Shown here in pieces: positions 17,818 through 26,242 of a DNA stretch of 64,000 nucleotides. The stretch is from positions 248,001 to 312,000 of the forward strand of contig QXXF01000002.1 of the NCBI GenBank assembly GCA_009911365.1, given 5' to 3'. Every line of letters begins with the position of its first letter. Position 1 is the first letter of the stretch. The DNA is from Clostridiales bacterium (lineage in GTDB: Bacteria > Bacillota > Clostridia > Peptostreptococcales > Anaerovoracaceae). Position numbers and translations under genes: made by a program. The notes under the pieces were generated by a model. That model was not told the origin of the DNA. It made no database searches and was given only the letters and a program-made list of their open reading frames with translations.

Positions 17818-18695
17818 AACTGCTCCTCCTTCTTTCCAAGTACTGTTGTCTGGAATAATGAAATCGCTACGATCACAACAAAGAATATAAAGGCATTGGC
17901 GCTCTGGAACCCAAACTGGCCGCCGTTCATACCATTGTTATAGATCAGGTAGGAGATGGACTCCGTGGATTGGGAAGGCCCCCCCTTGGTCAATGCCATA
18001 ATCTGGTCGAAAACCATCATCGCATTTTTCATGCATAATACCAAATTGATGGTAATGAATGGCATGATCAACGGAAGCGTAATGTCTTTAAATTTCTTCC
18101 ACCCCGTAGAACCGTCCAGCATGCCTGCCTCGTACACATCCTCCGGCACGGTCTGCAGTCCTGAAATATAGATGATAGTATTCATAGCGATCCCCTGCCA
18201 CGCGCCGACGATCACAATGGCGACCCAGGCCCACCTTGTGCTTCCGAGAATGCTATTGGATAAAAATTCGATCCCCGTGGCTTCTCCGATCGCTGGCAGG
18301 ATGTAAGTAAAAATAAAGCTGAAAATGTAACCTACAACCAGGCCGCCTAGTATGTTAGGAACAAAATAAGCGCCACGCAGGGCATTTTTGCCTCTGATCT
18401 TGCTGTTGAGCCCAAGTGCCAGGACCAAGCTGATCAAGTTGACCGCGATGGTCATGACAAAGGCGTATTTAAAGGTGAACAAGTATGAATGCCCAACGCG
18501 GGAATCTTGGAACACTTCTATAAAATTACGAAGCCCGACAAAATCATAGTTTCCGTATCCTCTGAAATTGGTAAGCCCATAGTAAAAGCCTTTTATGAGA
18601 GGTAAAGTGTTAAAACAGAAAAACAAAACTAAGATCGGGATCAATAATCCGAGGAACACCTTTTCATTTTTACTCCAAGCATGTTTCTTATTCAT
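17814..18695 (-). CDS. msmF: Sugar ABC transporter permease (MsmF/MalF family)
   Basis: This 293-residue CUT1-family permease has about six membrane segments, the first near residues 13-33 (VFLGLLIPILVLFFCFNTLP). The ATPase-contact EAA loop is YEAGMLDGSTGWKKFKDITLP, split here as YEAGMLDGS and KKFKDITLP. It pairs with MsmG to form the channel. It starts 4 bases after the end of msmE and ends in a 4-base overlap with msmG. Confidence 0.92.
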   Translation of the reverse strand: MNKKHAWSKNEKVFLGLLIPILVLFFCFNTLPLIKGFYYGLTNFRGYGNYDFVGLRNFIEVFQDSRVGHSYLFTFKYAFVMTIAVNLISLVLALGLNSKIRGKNALRGAYFVPNILGGLVVGYIFSFIFTYILPAIGEATGIEFLSNSILGSTRWAWVAIVIVGAWQGIAMNTIIYISGLQTVPEDVYEAGMLDGSTGWKKFKDITLPLIMPFITINLVLCMKNAMMVFDQIMALTKGGPSQSTESISYLIYNNGMNGGQFGFQSANAFIFFVVIVAISLFQTTVLGKKEEQL

Positions 18696-18698
18696 GTT

Positions 18699-19985
18699 TT
18701 ACTTCCCCTCCTCGTATTTCTGGACTTTTGCGATAATGTCTCTGTTGTAGCGAACCCACTCTTTATCAAATTTTTTCATGAATTTGTCCGTGGCGTTCTC
18801 TGAGTTGTCCAGAAGATAGGTCTGAATCAGGGCATCCACTGCCATTTCACTCGGATAATGATGATCCTGGTAGTCCGCAATCAGGCCATTTTCAATGTAG
18901 TGACGCATTTCCTCCAGTTCCGGAACGATTGGGAAATCACCTTCCTTGCATGGCACCGCGCTCTGGTCAGCCAGATATTTTCTGACGCTTTCGTCTGACA
19001 GCATATAGCGAAGCACTTCATACGCAGCTTCCTTGTTCTCGCAAGTGTTCATCACGCAGAACATCAGGTCATTGCCGGAATTCAAGATGTTTTTCTCCGG
19101 GTCATTGCTGGCAGGGAACACAAAGGAGCCGATATTCATGTCTGGATTCACGGAACGGATCTGCGGGATCGCATAGTTTCCAATCACATACATCGCGGAT
19201 TCCCCTCTGGCGAACGCGGTACACGCGTCATTATAGCTTTGCGCAACCGGATTCTTTTGGGCATAAGGAAGCAGCGCTTTTTCTTTTTCCGCCACCTCAG
19301 CATAATGCTCTGAGAATTTCGTCTTGCCGGAATTGACCTGATAGGTGAGATCTGGTTCGCAAAGATCCACAGCAATGGCGTTCCATGGAGCCAGCGTGGT
19401 CCAAGAATCTTTAAAACCGAAATACATTGGAAGGATGTCCTCTGATTTGATCTTCTCGCAAAGCGCGATCAATTCGTCCCATGTGGTCGGGATCTTCCAT
19501 TTGTGTTCCTTGAACATCTCCCGATTAAAAAGGATGCCCGCCGCGTTTGCCATGTATGGCACCGCGTATACACCCTCCATTGGAACGTATTCCAGCTCCT
19601 TGTTGGTTTGCAGATATTTTTCTTTGATATCTGCGAGACCGTCAAAATCCGAAACATCCATTAGCATTTCCGCGTCTAGGAAATTAGAATAGTTGATGTC
19701 CCCACCAATGCCGATGATATCCGGATTGTCTTCCCGGATAAAACGTGTTTTTAGAATTGTCATGGCATCGTTGGGTGAATCGATCTTTAGATAAATGTCA
19801 TCGTGCGTCTGATTGAATTCTTTTTCAAACTCCGCGAAAACATTTACCGCCTCAGGCTTGTACTGAACCATTTCGATTACCGTTTTACCGTCCGCTTTCG
19901 TATCTTTGTTTCCGCATCCAGTAAGAAACATCCCTGCCGCAATCGCTATGATCAGAAAAAGAACTCCCCATTGTTTCTTTTTCAT
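18699..19985 (-). CDS. msmE: Extracellular sugar-binding lipoprotein (MsmE type)
   Basis: This cluster B/CUT1 solute-binding protein captures the oligosaccharide outside the membrane. It has a lipoprotein signal with lipobox FLTGC (Cys about 24) and then a family 1 binding fold (GGDINYSNFLDAEML, YAVPYMANAAGILFN, WTTLAPWNAIAVDL). Two ATGs are possible. AAAGGAGG lies only 3 bases before the first (19991) and 9 bases before the second (19985), so the second was chosen. It is the first gene of the operon, as usual for the most abundant subunit. Raffinose or melibiose as ligand is inferred from the GH36, GH13 and gal genes downstream. Confidence 0.92.
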   Translation of the reverse strand: MKKKQWGVLFLIIAIAAGMFLTGCGNKDTKADGKTVIEMVQYKPEAVNVFAEFEKEFNQTHDDIYLKIDSPNDAMTILKTRFIREDNPDIIGIGGDINYSNFLDAEMLMDVSDFDGLADIKEKYLQTNKELEYVPMEGVYAVPYMANAAGILFNREMFKEHKWKIPTTWDELIALCEKIKSEDILPMYFGFKDSWTTLAPWNAIAVDLCEPDLTYQVNSGKTKFSEHYAEVAEKEKALLPYAQKNPVAQSYNDACTAFARGESAMYVIGNYAIPQIRSVNPDMNIGSFVFPASNDPEKNILNSGNDLMFCVMNTCENKEAAYEVLRYMLSDESVRKYLADQSAVPCKEGDFPIVPELEEMRHYIENGLIADYQDHHYPSEMAVDALIQTYLLDNSENATDKFMKKFDKEWVRYNRDIIAKVQKYEEGK

Positions 19986-20034
19986 TGTCATATTCCTCCT
20001 TTCTATTTTGGGATTGCCAACCGGTTATGTAAAA

Positions 20035-20063
20035 ATTTTATCATTTTTTCTGATTTCCGTAAA
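20035..20063 (-). promoter_or_regulatory. Possible promoter of the msmE operon
   Basis: On the minus strand TTTACG (20058-20063) and TAAAAT (20035-20040) are 17 bases apart, about 50 bases before the msmE start. The -35 is weak, which would fit activation by the divergent AraC regulator. Confidence 0.4.
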
Positions 20064-20113
20064 TATTCATATAAGCGCAATATATATCAATATTCGTGAT
20101 TATAAGAATTATA

Positions 20114-20143
20114 TTGATTTTATCACTCATTTTGATATATAAT
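20114..20143 (+). promoter_or_regulatory. Possible promoter of the AraC-GH31 operon
   Basis: TTGATT (20114-20119) and a consensus TATAAT (20138-20143) are separated by 18 bases, about 95 bases before the regulator start, in the A/T-rich divergent region shared with msmE. Confidence 0.5.
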
Positions 20144-20236
20144 ATGTTTGTTAGATCCATTTTATTGTTTTTATATGTTTTTCAAACTAAAATTTGTAGG
20201 TTTTACTAAATTTTTGAAATTGGAACGGTGATAATT

Positions 20237-21127
20237 ATGCGAATGGATTCTTTTTATGTATTTTCAGACACAAGGTTTTTGGATCTGGTCGCCTACCAGT
20301 ATGGTAATGAACAGTGTAAACCCATGCATTCCTTTGGGCCGGCGATTCGAAACCACTATTTGTTCCACTATGTCCTTTCTGGTAAAGGCGTTCTGGACGT
20401 AAACTTGGAAAGCGACGAAAAATCGATCAGCTATCCCGTGTGCGCAGGGCAGGGCTTTCTCATTGAACCTGGGTACGTAACCACCTATTACGCAGATCGC
20501 TACGATCCTTGGGAATACGTGTGGATCGAGTTTGACGGCCTCCGGGCAGGAGAATTCACCAGCGAAGCCGGGCTGTCCGCTGCGTCTCCTATTTTCACGC
20601 CTTCTTCCGCAGCGGACGCAGACACGCTTGCCAAGGACATGCTCTATATGGTTGACCACCCAGATATGACTGGCCCTCGTTTTATCGGGCATCTGTACCT
20701 GATCCTGGATACGTTGATCAGCACTTCCTCCAAGCGAAAAAAGATTCAAAACGGAAAGCTTTCCCGCTTTTACGCGCAGGAAGCCATCTCTTTTATTGAA
20801 CAGTACTATCCTTCACCTATTACTGTGGAGGATATGGCTAAACGCTGCAATCTGGATCGCAGCTATTTTGGCAAAGTATTCAAAGATACGATCGGGCAGT
20901 CACCACAGGAATTTTTGATCCACTACCGAATGACAAAGGCTTCTACCCTATTGACCACCACGGATCTTCCCATCAGCGCCATCTGCGAACAAGTGGGTTA
21001 TCCCAATCAGCTGCATTTTTCCAGAGCCTTCAAGAATGTGTATGGCGTGCCGCCTCGGGCCTATCGGCAGAATCACAAGCAGATTTCCCTGGCATTTGAT
21101 AACCGGGGCAGAAAGGAGACGTTATGA
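20237..21127 (+). CDS. msmR: AraC-family transcriptional regulator (MsmR type)
   Basis: This roughly 296-residue regulator has an N-terminal cupin sugar-sensing domain (HYLFHYVLSGKGVLDV, QGFLIEPGYVTTYYAD, WIEFDGLRAGEF) and a C-terminal double helix-turn-helix (ITVEDMAKRCNLDRSYFGKV, then FLIHYRMTKASTLLTTTDLP and GYPNQLHFSRAFKNVYG). It is divergent from msmE and is the natural candidate activator of the sugar operon. The frame opens at a GTG three codons earlier; the ATG at 20237 sits 8 bases after GGAACGG and is preferred, with moderate certainty. It overlaps the GH31 gene by ATGA. Confidence 0.88.
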   Translation: MRMDSFYVFSDTRFLDLVAYQYGNEQCKPMHSFGPAIRNHYLFHYVLSGKGVLDVNLESDEKSISYPVCAGQGFLIEPGYVTTYYADRYDPWEYVWIEFDGLRAGEFTSEAGLSAASPIFTPSSAADADTLAKDMLYMVDHPDMTGPRFIGHLYLILDTLISTSSKRKKIQNGKLSRFYAQEAISFIEQYYPSPITVEDMAKRCNLDRSYFGKVFKDTIGQSPQEFLIHYRMTKASTLLTTTDLPISAICEQVGYPNQLHFSRAFKNVYGVPPRAYRQNHKQISLAFDNRGRKETL

Positions 21128-23085
21128 TCCAAAAATATACCTTTGGGGCACCTTTTGAAACAGATGCCGTGGTGGCTTTGATCCCAGCGGCCAGCGGCAC
21201 CCCGGCTTTTGGCAACTTTTCCGCGGATCACGGTTTTTCCTTTGCTTATGACCTGAGTCCAGACCATAAGGTCTATGGTCTGGGAGAAGCGAACCGAGGG
21301 ATTGACAAGCGAGGCTATGTGTATGTCAGCTGCTGCTCCGATGATCCCATCCATACGGAGGACAAGCACTCTTTATATGGTGCCCACAACTTCATCATTG
21401 TATCCGGCGGATCCGACGCGCCGGGTCGGCCATCTTCCGATAGTTTTGGGCTTTTTTTCGATTATCCTGGAACCATGACTTTTGACATCGGGTATTCCCA
21501 TAGGGATCTGCTGACCGTGTCTTGTGACAAGCCGGACTTGTATCTTTATATGATTACTGGCGAAGATCCTTATGATATCGTACGTCAGTTCCGCAGGATC
21601 ATTGGCAAGAGTTATATCCCGCCGAAATTCGCCTTTGGCTATGGACAGAGCCGCTGGGGTTATACTGTGCCTGACGATTTTCGGAAAGTGGCGGATCAGC
21701 ACCGCGAGCATGACATCCCGCTGGACATGATTTATATGGATATCGAGTATATGGATCATTACAAGGATTTTACCGTAGATCCCCAAAACTTTCCGGATTT
21801 TCCAGCGTTCGTGAATGAAATGAAGCAACGGGACATCCGCCTGATCCCCATTATTGACGCAGGTGTCAAGGTGGAGCCAGGATACCAGATCTATGAGGAA
21901 GGCGTGGAAAAGGGATATTTCTGCAAGCGAGAAGATGGGACAGAATTCGAGGCTTGCGTTTGGCCTGGCATGACCCATTTCCCAGACTTTCTCAACCACC
22001 AGGCCAGAAAATGGTTCGGTGATCAGTACAAATTCCTACTGGATGCTGGGATTGAGGGGTTTTGGAATGATATGAACGAGCCAGCCATCTTCTTTTCCGC
22101 TGAAGGCGAGGCTGAAATCAGGGCGTGGATGGAAAAGATCCTCCAAGGCGAGCTGTCTTTTCACAGCTTTGATTTTTCCGATCGTTCAAAAACTCTGGCA
22201 AACAGGCCGGAGGATTACTGCCGGTTCTACCATGACGTTAATGGCAAACGGGTCCGCCATGACCAAGTTCACAATCTGTATGGGGCCAATATGAGCCGCG
22301 CCGCGGGCGAAGCCTTTGTCCGGCTTGTGCCTGACAAGCGGATCCTGATGTTTTCTAGGGCCTCTTATATTGGCATGCACCGCTACAGCGGCATATGGAC
22401 CGGAGACAACATGTCTTGGTGGAGCCATATACTGCTGAATTTGAAAATGCTGCCTTCTCTAAATATGTGCGGTTTCCTCTATATTGGTGCTGATCTCGGC
22501 GGCTTTGGCTGCGACGCTACAGAGGATCTGATGCTTCGCTGGCTGGCACTGGGTGTCTTTACGCCGCTGATGCGCAATCACTCCGCGGCGGGGACGAGAG
22601 AGCAGGAATTTTATCAGTTCGATCATCCAGAAGATTTTCGCCATGTGATCCAGGTCCGGTATCGGCTGATCCCTTATCTTTACAGCGAATATTTAAAAGC
22701 TGCCCAAAACGATGATCTGATGTTCAAGCCGCTGGCATTCGTTTATTCACAAGATCGGATCGCCTGCGGTATCGAAGATCAGCTGATCCTGGGAAACGAG
22801 ACGATGATCGCACCGATCTATACCCAGAACGCCATTGGTCGGCCTGTTTATCTGCCAGAGGAAATGATGCTGGTGAAATTCCTGCCTGACGGGACGCTAT
22901 ATCAGGAAATTATGCCAGCCGGCCATCATTTTATTGAAGTCGCACTGAACGAAGTTCCGCTGTTCATCCGTAAAGACCGGAAAATCCCACTGGTGAAGGC
23001 AGCAAATCGAGTGTCCGCCCTTGACATGGAAACTCTAATCTATATTGGCTATCCAGATGCCCTATATGAATTAGTGGAAGACTGA
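21124..23085 (+). CDS. GH31 alpha-glycosidase
   Basis: The 653-residue cytosolic family 31 glycosidase has the catalytic nucleophile in GFWNDMNEPAIF and the acid/base in GIWTGDNMSWW. It also has the N-terminal YGLGEANRGIDKRG and the QSRWGYTV and MYMDIEYMD-type barrel motifs. Members act on alpha-glucosides, alpha-xylosides or, in some cases, alpha-galactosides; specificity cannot be read here. An AAAGGAG site precedes the ATG, and it is translationally coupled to the AraC regulator, so it belongs to the same sugar response. It may trim isomaltose-type or maltose-type products. Confidence 0.9.
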   Translation: MIQKYTFGAPFETDAVVALIPAASGTPAFGNFSADHGFSFAYDLSPDHKVYGLGEANRGIDKRGYVYVSCCSDDPIHTEDKHSLYGAHNFIIVSGGSDAPGRPSSDSFGLFFDYPGTMTFDIGYSHRDLLTVSCDKPDLYLYMITGEDPYDIVRQFRRIIGKSYIPPKFAFGYGQSRWGYTVPDDFRKVADQHREHDIPLDMIYMDIEYMDHYKDFTVDPQNFPDFPAFVNEMKQRDIRLIPIIDAGVKVEPGYQIYEEGVEKGYFCKREDGTEFEACVWPGMTHFPDFLNHQARKWFGDQYKFLLDAGIEGFWNDMNEPAIFFSAEGEAEIRAWMEKILQGELSFHSFDFSDRSKTLANRPEDYCRFYHDVNGKRVRHDQVHNLYGANMSRAAGEAFVRLVPDKRILMFSRASYIGMHRYSGIWTGDNMSWWSHILLNLKMLPSLNMCGFLYIGADLGGFGCDATEDLMLRWLALGVFTPLMRNHSAAGTREQEFYQFDHPEDFRHVIQVRYRLIPYLYSEYLKAAQNDDLMFKPLAFVYSQDRIACGIEDQLILGNETMIAPIYTQNAIGRPVYLPEEMMLVKFLPDGTLYQEIMPAGHHFIEVALNEVPLFIRKDRKIPLVKAANRVSALDMETLIYIGYPDALYELVED

Positions 23086-23122
23086 CCGAAAAGCCATCTC
23101 TTTCCTCGTGAGCCAAGGCGTT

Positions 23123-24022
23123 CTATAAATGTTCGATTTCCGGGATCAATTCCAGATATACATTCTGGTATTCCTTTTTCAATTCCTGGGTGATTTCATC
23201 GTGGGCCTGTTTCAATTCTTTGATACTGATCAGGTCTTCTTTTTGCATGATATAGATTTCTATCCAGGTCTTTCTCCCTGTTTTGATCATATCCAGGAAG
23301 TTGATGGCAAAATGGTGTTTCTGCAGATGGCCTTCCGCCACCTCCCGCACATGATCCATCACTTCTTTTTTCGGTGCGAACAACACGAGATTTTTGATCC
23401 CCTCCCAGAACATGGACACTGGCTCTCGCAGGAGAAGCAGGGCCATGATGATGGCGATGCCTGGATCAATATATGGGGAAAGCCACTCTAAAGGCGTTCT
23501 CTGCAAAACCAGCTGAATGACAAATGCCGCACCTACGCCAAAAGTGCTCAGGGCATCCAGTTTCCAGATATAAATCTCCGCTTTTACTGTTGGTGAGGAA
23601 TACCTCTTGTTGAGATGGTTCAGCACAATATACATGGTGACACATGTCACGGATATAATCAGTTCAAAGATCGCAATCGCTCCTGCGTTTACAATATGCC
23701 CGCCAGCCAAGATCATTTGTCCGCTCTCCACCACCAGCTGGATGGTAATGAAGATCAGCAAGCCTGTCTTGATAATGATGAACAGGGATTCCACCTGGGA
23801 AAAGCCATAAGGCCGCTTTTCCGTGACTGGTTTGTACAGCAGCGGTACTAGCACCATAAAAGGCCCTAACATGATAATGTCCGCAATGTCATATACGCAG
23901 TCCATGAGCACTGCGTGTGACCCTGTAAGAAAAGCCATGATACATTCGGCCAACAAAAATGCCGCACTTCCCGCAAAAGATACTTTTAAGATTCGTTTTT
24001 CCAGTTTTAGACTTTCGTCCAC
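23123..24022 (-). CDS. Cation diffusion facilitator family transporter
   Basis: This 299-residue protein has about six membrane segments and a cytosolic C-terminal domain (about residues 215-299, KNLVLFAPKKEVMDHVREV ... YLELIPEIEHL), as in CDF divalent-metal/proton exchangers. The first metal-site helix has D-x3-D (DCVYD). The corresponding later helix reads YIWKLDALSTF, with one Asp but not the usual His or Asp four residues before it, so metal choice may be unusual. It starts at GTG (24022) with GAGGAG about 9 bases upstream. It is convergent with the GH31 gene and not linked to the sugar operon. Confidence 0.85.
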   Translation of the reverse strand: MDESLKLEKRILKVSFAGSAAFLLAECIMAFLTGSHAVLMDCVYDIADIIMLGPFMVLVPLLYKPVTEKRPYGFSQVESLFIIIKTGLLIFITIQLVVESGQMILAGGHIVNAGAIAIFELIISVTCVTMYIVLNHLNKRYSSPTVKAEIYIWKLDALSTFGVGAAFVIQLVLQRTPLEWLSPYIDPGIAIIMALLLLREPVSMFWEGIKNLVLFAPKKEVMDHVREVAEGHLQKHHFAINFLDMIKTGRKTWIEIYIMQKEDLISIKELKQAHDEITQELKKEYQNVYLELIPEIEHL

Positions 24023-24288
24023 GTTTTCACTCCTCGTATAATGAATTGTAAGTCACTCAAAAGCTTTTGACAATGTTATTATACGCTTCTCGTTTTATAC
24101 TGTGTTGCGGTTTTAATGCGTTTAATTTGCTGTTTATTTATATTACTTTGCTTATCAATCCTTTTATTTACTCCAATTGCTGTTCATAAAGTCAGACTCT
24201 TTCATCCCTCATAAATCCGGTAACATTTTAATTTATCATTGTCAGCACCGCATTTTCACTGTTCATATCCTTTTGGAATAAACGAAGT
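24023..24288. other. Gene-free stretch, A/T-rich
   Basis: No open frame with a ribosome site and no RNA gene is visible. It holds the upstream region of the cation transporter gene and ends at the stop of a decayed AAA/PD-(D/E)XK gene. Confidence 0.5.
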
Positions 24289-24768
24289 CTATTTTCCCCG
24301 CGCTACCACGCATTCTTTTCGGTAAAAGCAGATAGCGTATTGATCCACTCTAAGATAGCCTGCTTCGATAAACGGTTCCGCATATCTCTGTTTTTCCATT
24401 TGCCGCAGTGCTTCCTGTCACTTTCTTGCCATCTCAGCAGCAGTCTCCGCTACCTTCAATTCCAAGATCACGACCCTGCCTTTGCGGTCTTTAAGACTAT
24501 ATCTGGCCTGCCATTTCCGCTTTCTCTGTTGGAAACTACTAGATGCGGGCCTGCGTTTTTTAAAAGTCCTGCTAAAAATCCATGATAGTAGTTTCCCCAT
24601 AGTCAAAATAGCCAATGGTGTCCATAAGCTGGGCTGAAATGAAAGTTTCCGCCTTTTCACAATCTCCTCCTTTCAGCGCTTTTATGAGCAAGGTTCTATC
24701 AACATTCCACATCCGTTGGTCAAACCATTCTAAAATAGAACGGCGGTAGACTGTACAAATTTCCATAT
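24289..24768 (-). pseudogene. Decayed AAA-ATPase-like / PD-(D/E)XK protein (C-terminal part)
   Basis: Reading leftward from about 24768, the three frames together spell the C-terminus of the family represented intact at 1655-3370. The pieces are EICTVYRRSILEWFD, LLIKALKGGDCEKAETF, DTIGYFDYGETTIMDF, then GLLKNAGPHLVVSNRESGNG and RPDIVLKTAKAGS, then VVILELKVAETAAEMARK, and EALRQMEKQRYAEPFIEAG ... QYAICFYRKECVVA. At least two frameshifts and an in-frame TGA (after MARK) separate the pieces. The N-terminal two thirds are missing; the sequence switches to a mazF fragment at about 24765, which is taken as the left edge of the mobile island. Confidence 0.85.
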
Positions 24769-25010
24769 CTGTTCAAGCAAATAATCGAATCTTTATCAAG
24801 CCCCTCAAAATTACTTACTTGAGTATGTGTCGGCAACTTAGCCTTTGTCTGCACTCGGCTTGTAATCGCTGCAATAATCACGGTAGGGCTGTGTCTATTG
24901 CCTATATCATTTGAAACGATAAGTACGGGGCGTATACCGCCTTGCTCTGAGCCGATAACGGGATTAAGCTCTGCGTAGTAGATGTCACCACGCTTAATAA
25001 TTCTATCCAT
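24763..25010 (-). pseudogene. mazF/pemK-family toxin gene, frameshifted and truncated
   Basis: The protein starts normally for a MazF/PemK endoribonuclease toxin (MDRIIKRGDIYYAELNPVIGSEQGGIRPVLIVSND, here in pieces RGDIYYAELNPVIGSEQGG and RPVLIVSNDIGN) and continues with TVIIAAITS and FEGLDKDSII. The expected next residues LLEQI are present one frame over, so one base has been lost. Directly after them the sequence becomes the decayed AAA/PD-(D/E)XK gene. The C-terminal end of the toxin is therefore absent and the product is probably inactive. No antitoxin gene is visible upstream. Confidence 0.75.
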
Positions 25011-25338
25011 GTGTTTGTCCTCCTATCTGGATTTAGGCAGGGGCTTCCCGCCTATGTAGCCGCCAGATACAAGGAAGTATTTAAGGTCGGGAGAGCATAA
25101 AACAAAGCCCTGTTTCCATAGACCGCCTCGTATCTGGCTTGATATGATAGGAGCATTTCTATCCCCAAAACGCTGCGGGAAGTCGCCAAACGGTCAGCAG
25201 CGAACTGACACCACGGGAGTTTCACCCCAACTGTCGGTCTGACAGAGCCGCCCTCATTGCCTGCGGTGGATTGGTTATCACTCGGACTGTGACTGGACGG
25301 GAGTACCATTACTCTCTTTGTGGGTTATGGTGAAATCG
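25011..25338. other. Non-coding island segment with a 13-bp inverted repeat
   Basis: No gene with a credible start is seen. GCCAGATACAAGG (25062-25074) and CCTCGTATCTGGC (25126-25138) form an inverted repeat with one mismatch. A minus-strand frame crossing the region has no ribosome site or family pattern and is not called. It may be leftover control sequence of a conjugative element. Confidence 0.45.
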
Positions 25339-25434
25339 GGAGCTGCCCTGCCCATCTGTAAATGCTACAAAGTAGCGTTTTCTGCCGTCCGTTTTCTCAA
25401 AACGGATGGTATAGGGATTTGTGTTGTCAAACAC
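25339..25434 (-). pseudogene. Fragment of a conjugative-element sigma-70-like gene (5' end)
   Basis: A GTG start at 25434 with GGAGG 8 bases upstream begins VFDNTNPYTIRFEK, followed by RKRYFVAFTDGQG. This resembles the N-terminus of the small sigma-70-like proteins found in clostridial conjugative transposons. After about 32 codons the similarity stops and the frame runs into unrelated sequence, so only the 5' end is left. Recognition is by recalled pattern and moderately certain. Confidence 0.55.
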
Positions 25435-25581
25435 TTTTGTTTCCTCCAATCTGAATTTTTCTGAAAATCCAGATTGACAGGCGGTGAACGGCATCCAACA
25501 CCAGAAATAGCCTTACGGCGTATTTCCATAAAAAGCGACAAAAGAAAAACCGCAAAGGCTGTCACCACATAAGGAGATAAT

Positions 25582-25638
25582 TTGAAAACATTATTGGAAC
25601 ACAACTTATGGGGAATAGCAAAGGCAAAGCCAGCGTAA
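25582..25638 (+). CDS. Possible 18-residue leader peptide upstream of tnpV
   Basis: A TTG start at 25582 is preceded by AAGGAG at a good distance and encodes MKTLLEHNLWGIAKAKPA before a TAA. The last codons and the stop fall inside the 5' arm of the hairpin at 25626-25668. A short translated frame overlapping an intrinsic terminator is the layout of a transcription attenuator. Whether it is translated is unknown. Confidence 0.4.
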   Translation: MKTLLEHNLWGIAKAKPA

Positions 25639-25668
25639 GAAGCGTTTCTGCTTCTTATGCTGGCTTTC
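25626..25668 (+). terminator. Strong hairpin terminator or attenuator
   Basis: An 18-bp near-perfect stem (AAAGCCAGCGTAAGAAGC with its complement, one mismatch) has a 6-base loop and is followed by CTTTAT. It lies about 125 bases upstream of tnpV and overlaps the end of the leader frame. Confidence 0.7.
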
Positions 25669-25792
25669 TTTATACCAAAAATAAAATCGCACATTCGCAA
25701 AGTGGAAAATCCTTTGCTACACTTTAGGCGAAGGATGTAGGACAGATTTTGCGGACATTTAAAATAAAAAAAGAATGTGGAGGTAACAGACA

Positions 25793-26167
25793 ATGGCAAA
25801 GACGATTTTTGAGGAACTGGATGGCAAATACGAACGGCAAGGAGATTATCTAATACCGTGTATAACTTTACCCACCGAAGAAGAACAGCCGATAGGCACA
25901 TGGGGACAGCGGCATCTGGACTATCTGAAGCAGTACCGCAAAGTTACATACACCAATCTTCTTACAAGCGGCAGACTGAATACTTACCTTGCCGATATTG
26001 ACAGGCAGGCGCAGGAACGCTTTGAACGGCTCATAGAGGGAATGAAACAGGCACAGGGCATAACGGAACGCCTAAAAGAAGAAAACGCCTTAGAATGGAC
26101 AGGGCGGCTGGGTAACATAAGGGCTTGTGCAAGGGAGATTGTGGAGGAAGAAATCTTATACACATAA
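25793..26167 (+). CDS. tnpV: Transposon-encoded protein TnpV
   Basis: This 124-residue protein matches the TnpV pattern of Tn4451-like mobilizable elements: MAKTIFEELDGKYERQGDYL, LPTEEEQPIGTWGQRHL, LLTSGRLNTYLADIDRQA and a C-terminal NIRACAREIVEEEILYT. Its function is not established; it is used as an element marker. GGAGG lies 8 bases before the ATG. A terminator follows. A second, truncated copy lies at 44785-44934. Confidence 0.85.
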   Translation: MAKTIFEELDGKYERQGDYLIPCITLPTEEEQPIGTWGQRHLDYLKQYRKVTYTNLLTSGRLNTYLADIDRQAQERFERLIEGMKQAQGITERLKEENALEWTGRLGNIRACAREIVEEEILYT

Positions 26168-26176
26168 TGGGGTGGT

Positions 26177-26210
26177 GACAGGGTGTAAAGCTCTGTCGTT
26201 TTTCTTTTTT
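26177..26210 (+). terminator. Terminator downstream of tnpV
   Basis: GACAG pairs with CTGTC around an 11-base loop, followed by a run of T (TTTTTCTTTTTT). It separates tnpV from the HTH gene and the immunity cassette. Confidence 0.6.
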
Positions 26211-26242
26211 GGGGGATAAAAATTCGCATTTTATGAATTGAT

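Noticed and set aside
25052-25309. Minus-strand frame of 85 codons upstream of mazF, considered as an antitoxin
   Set aside because: No ribosome site, no antitoxin motif, and it is not adjacent to the toxin start in the usual coupled way.
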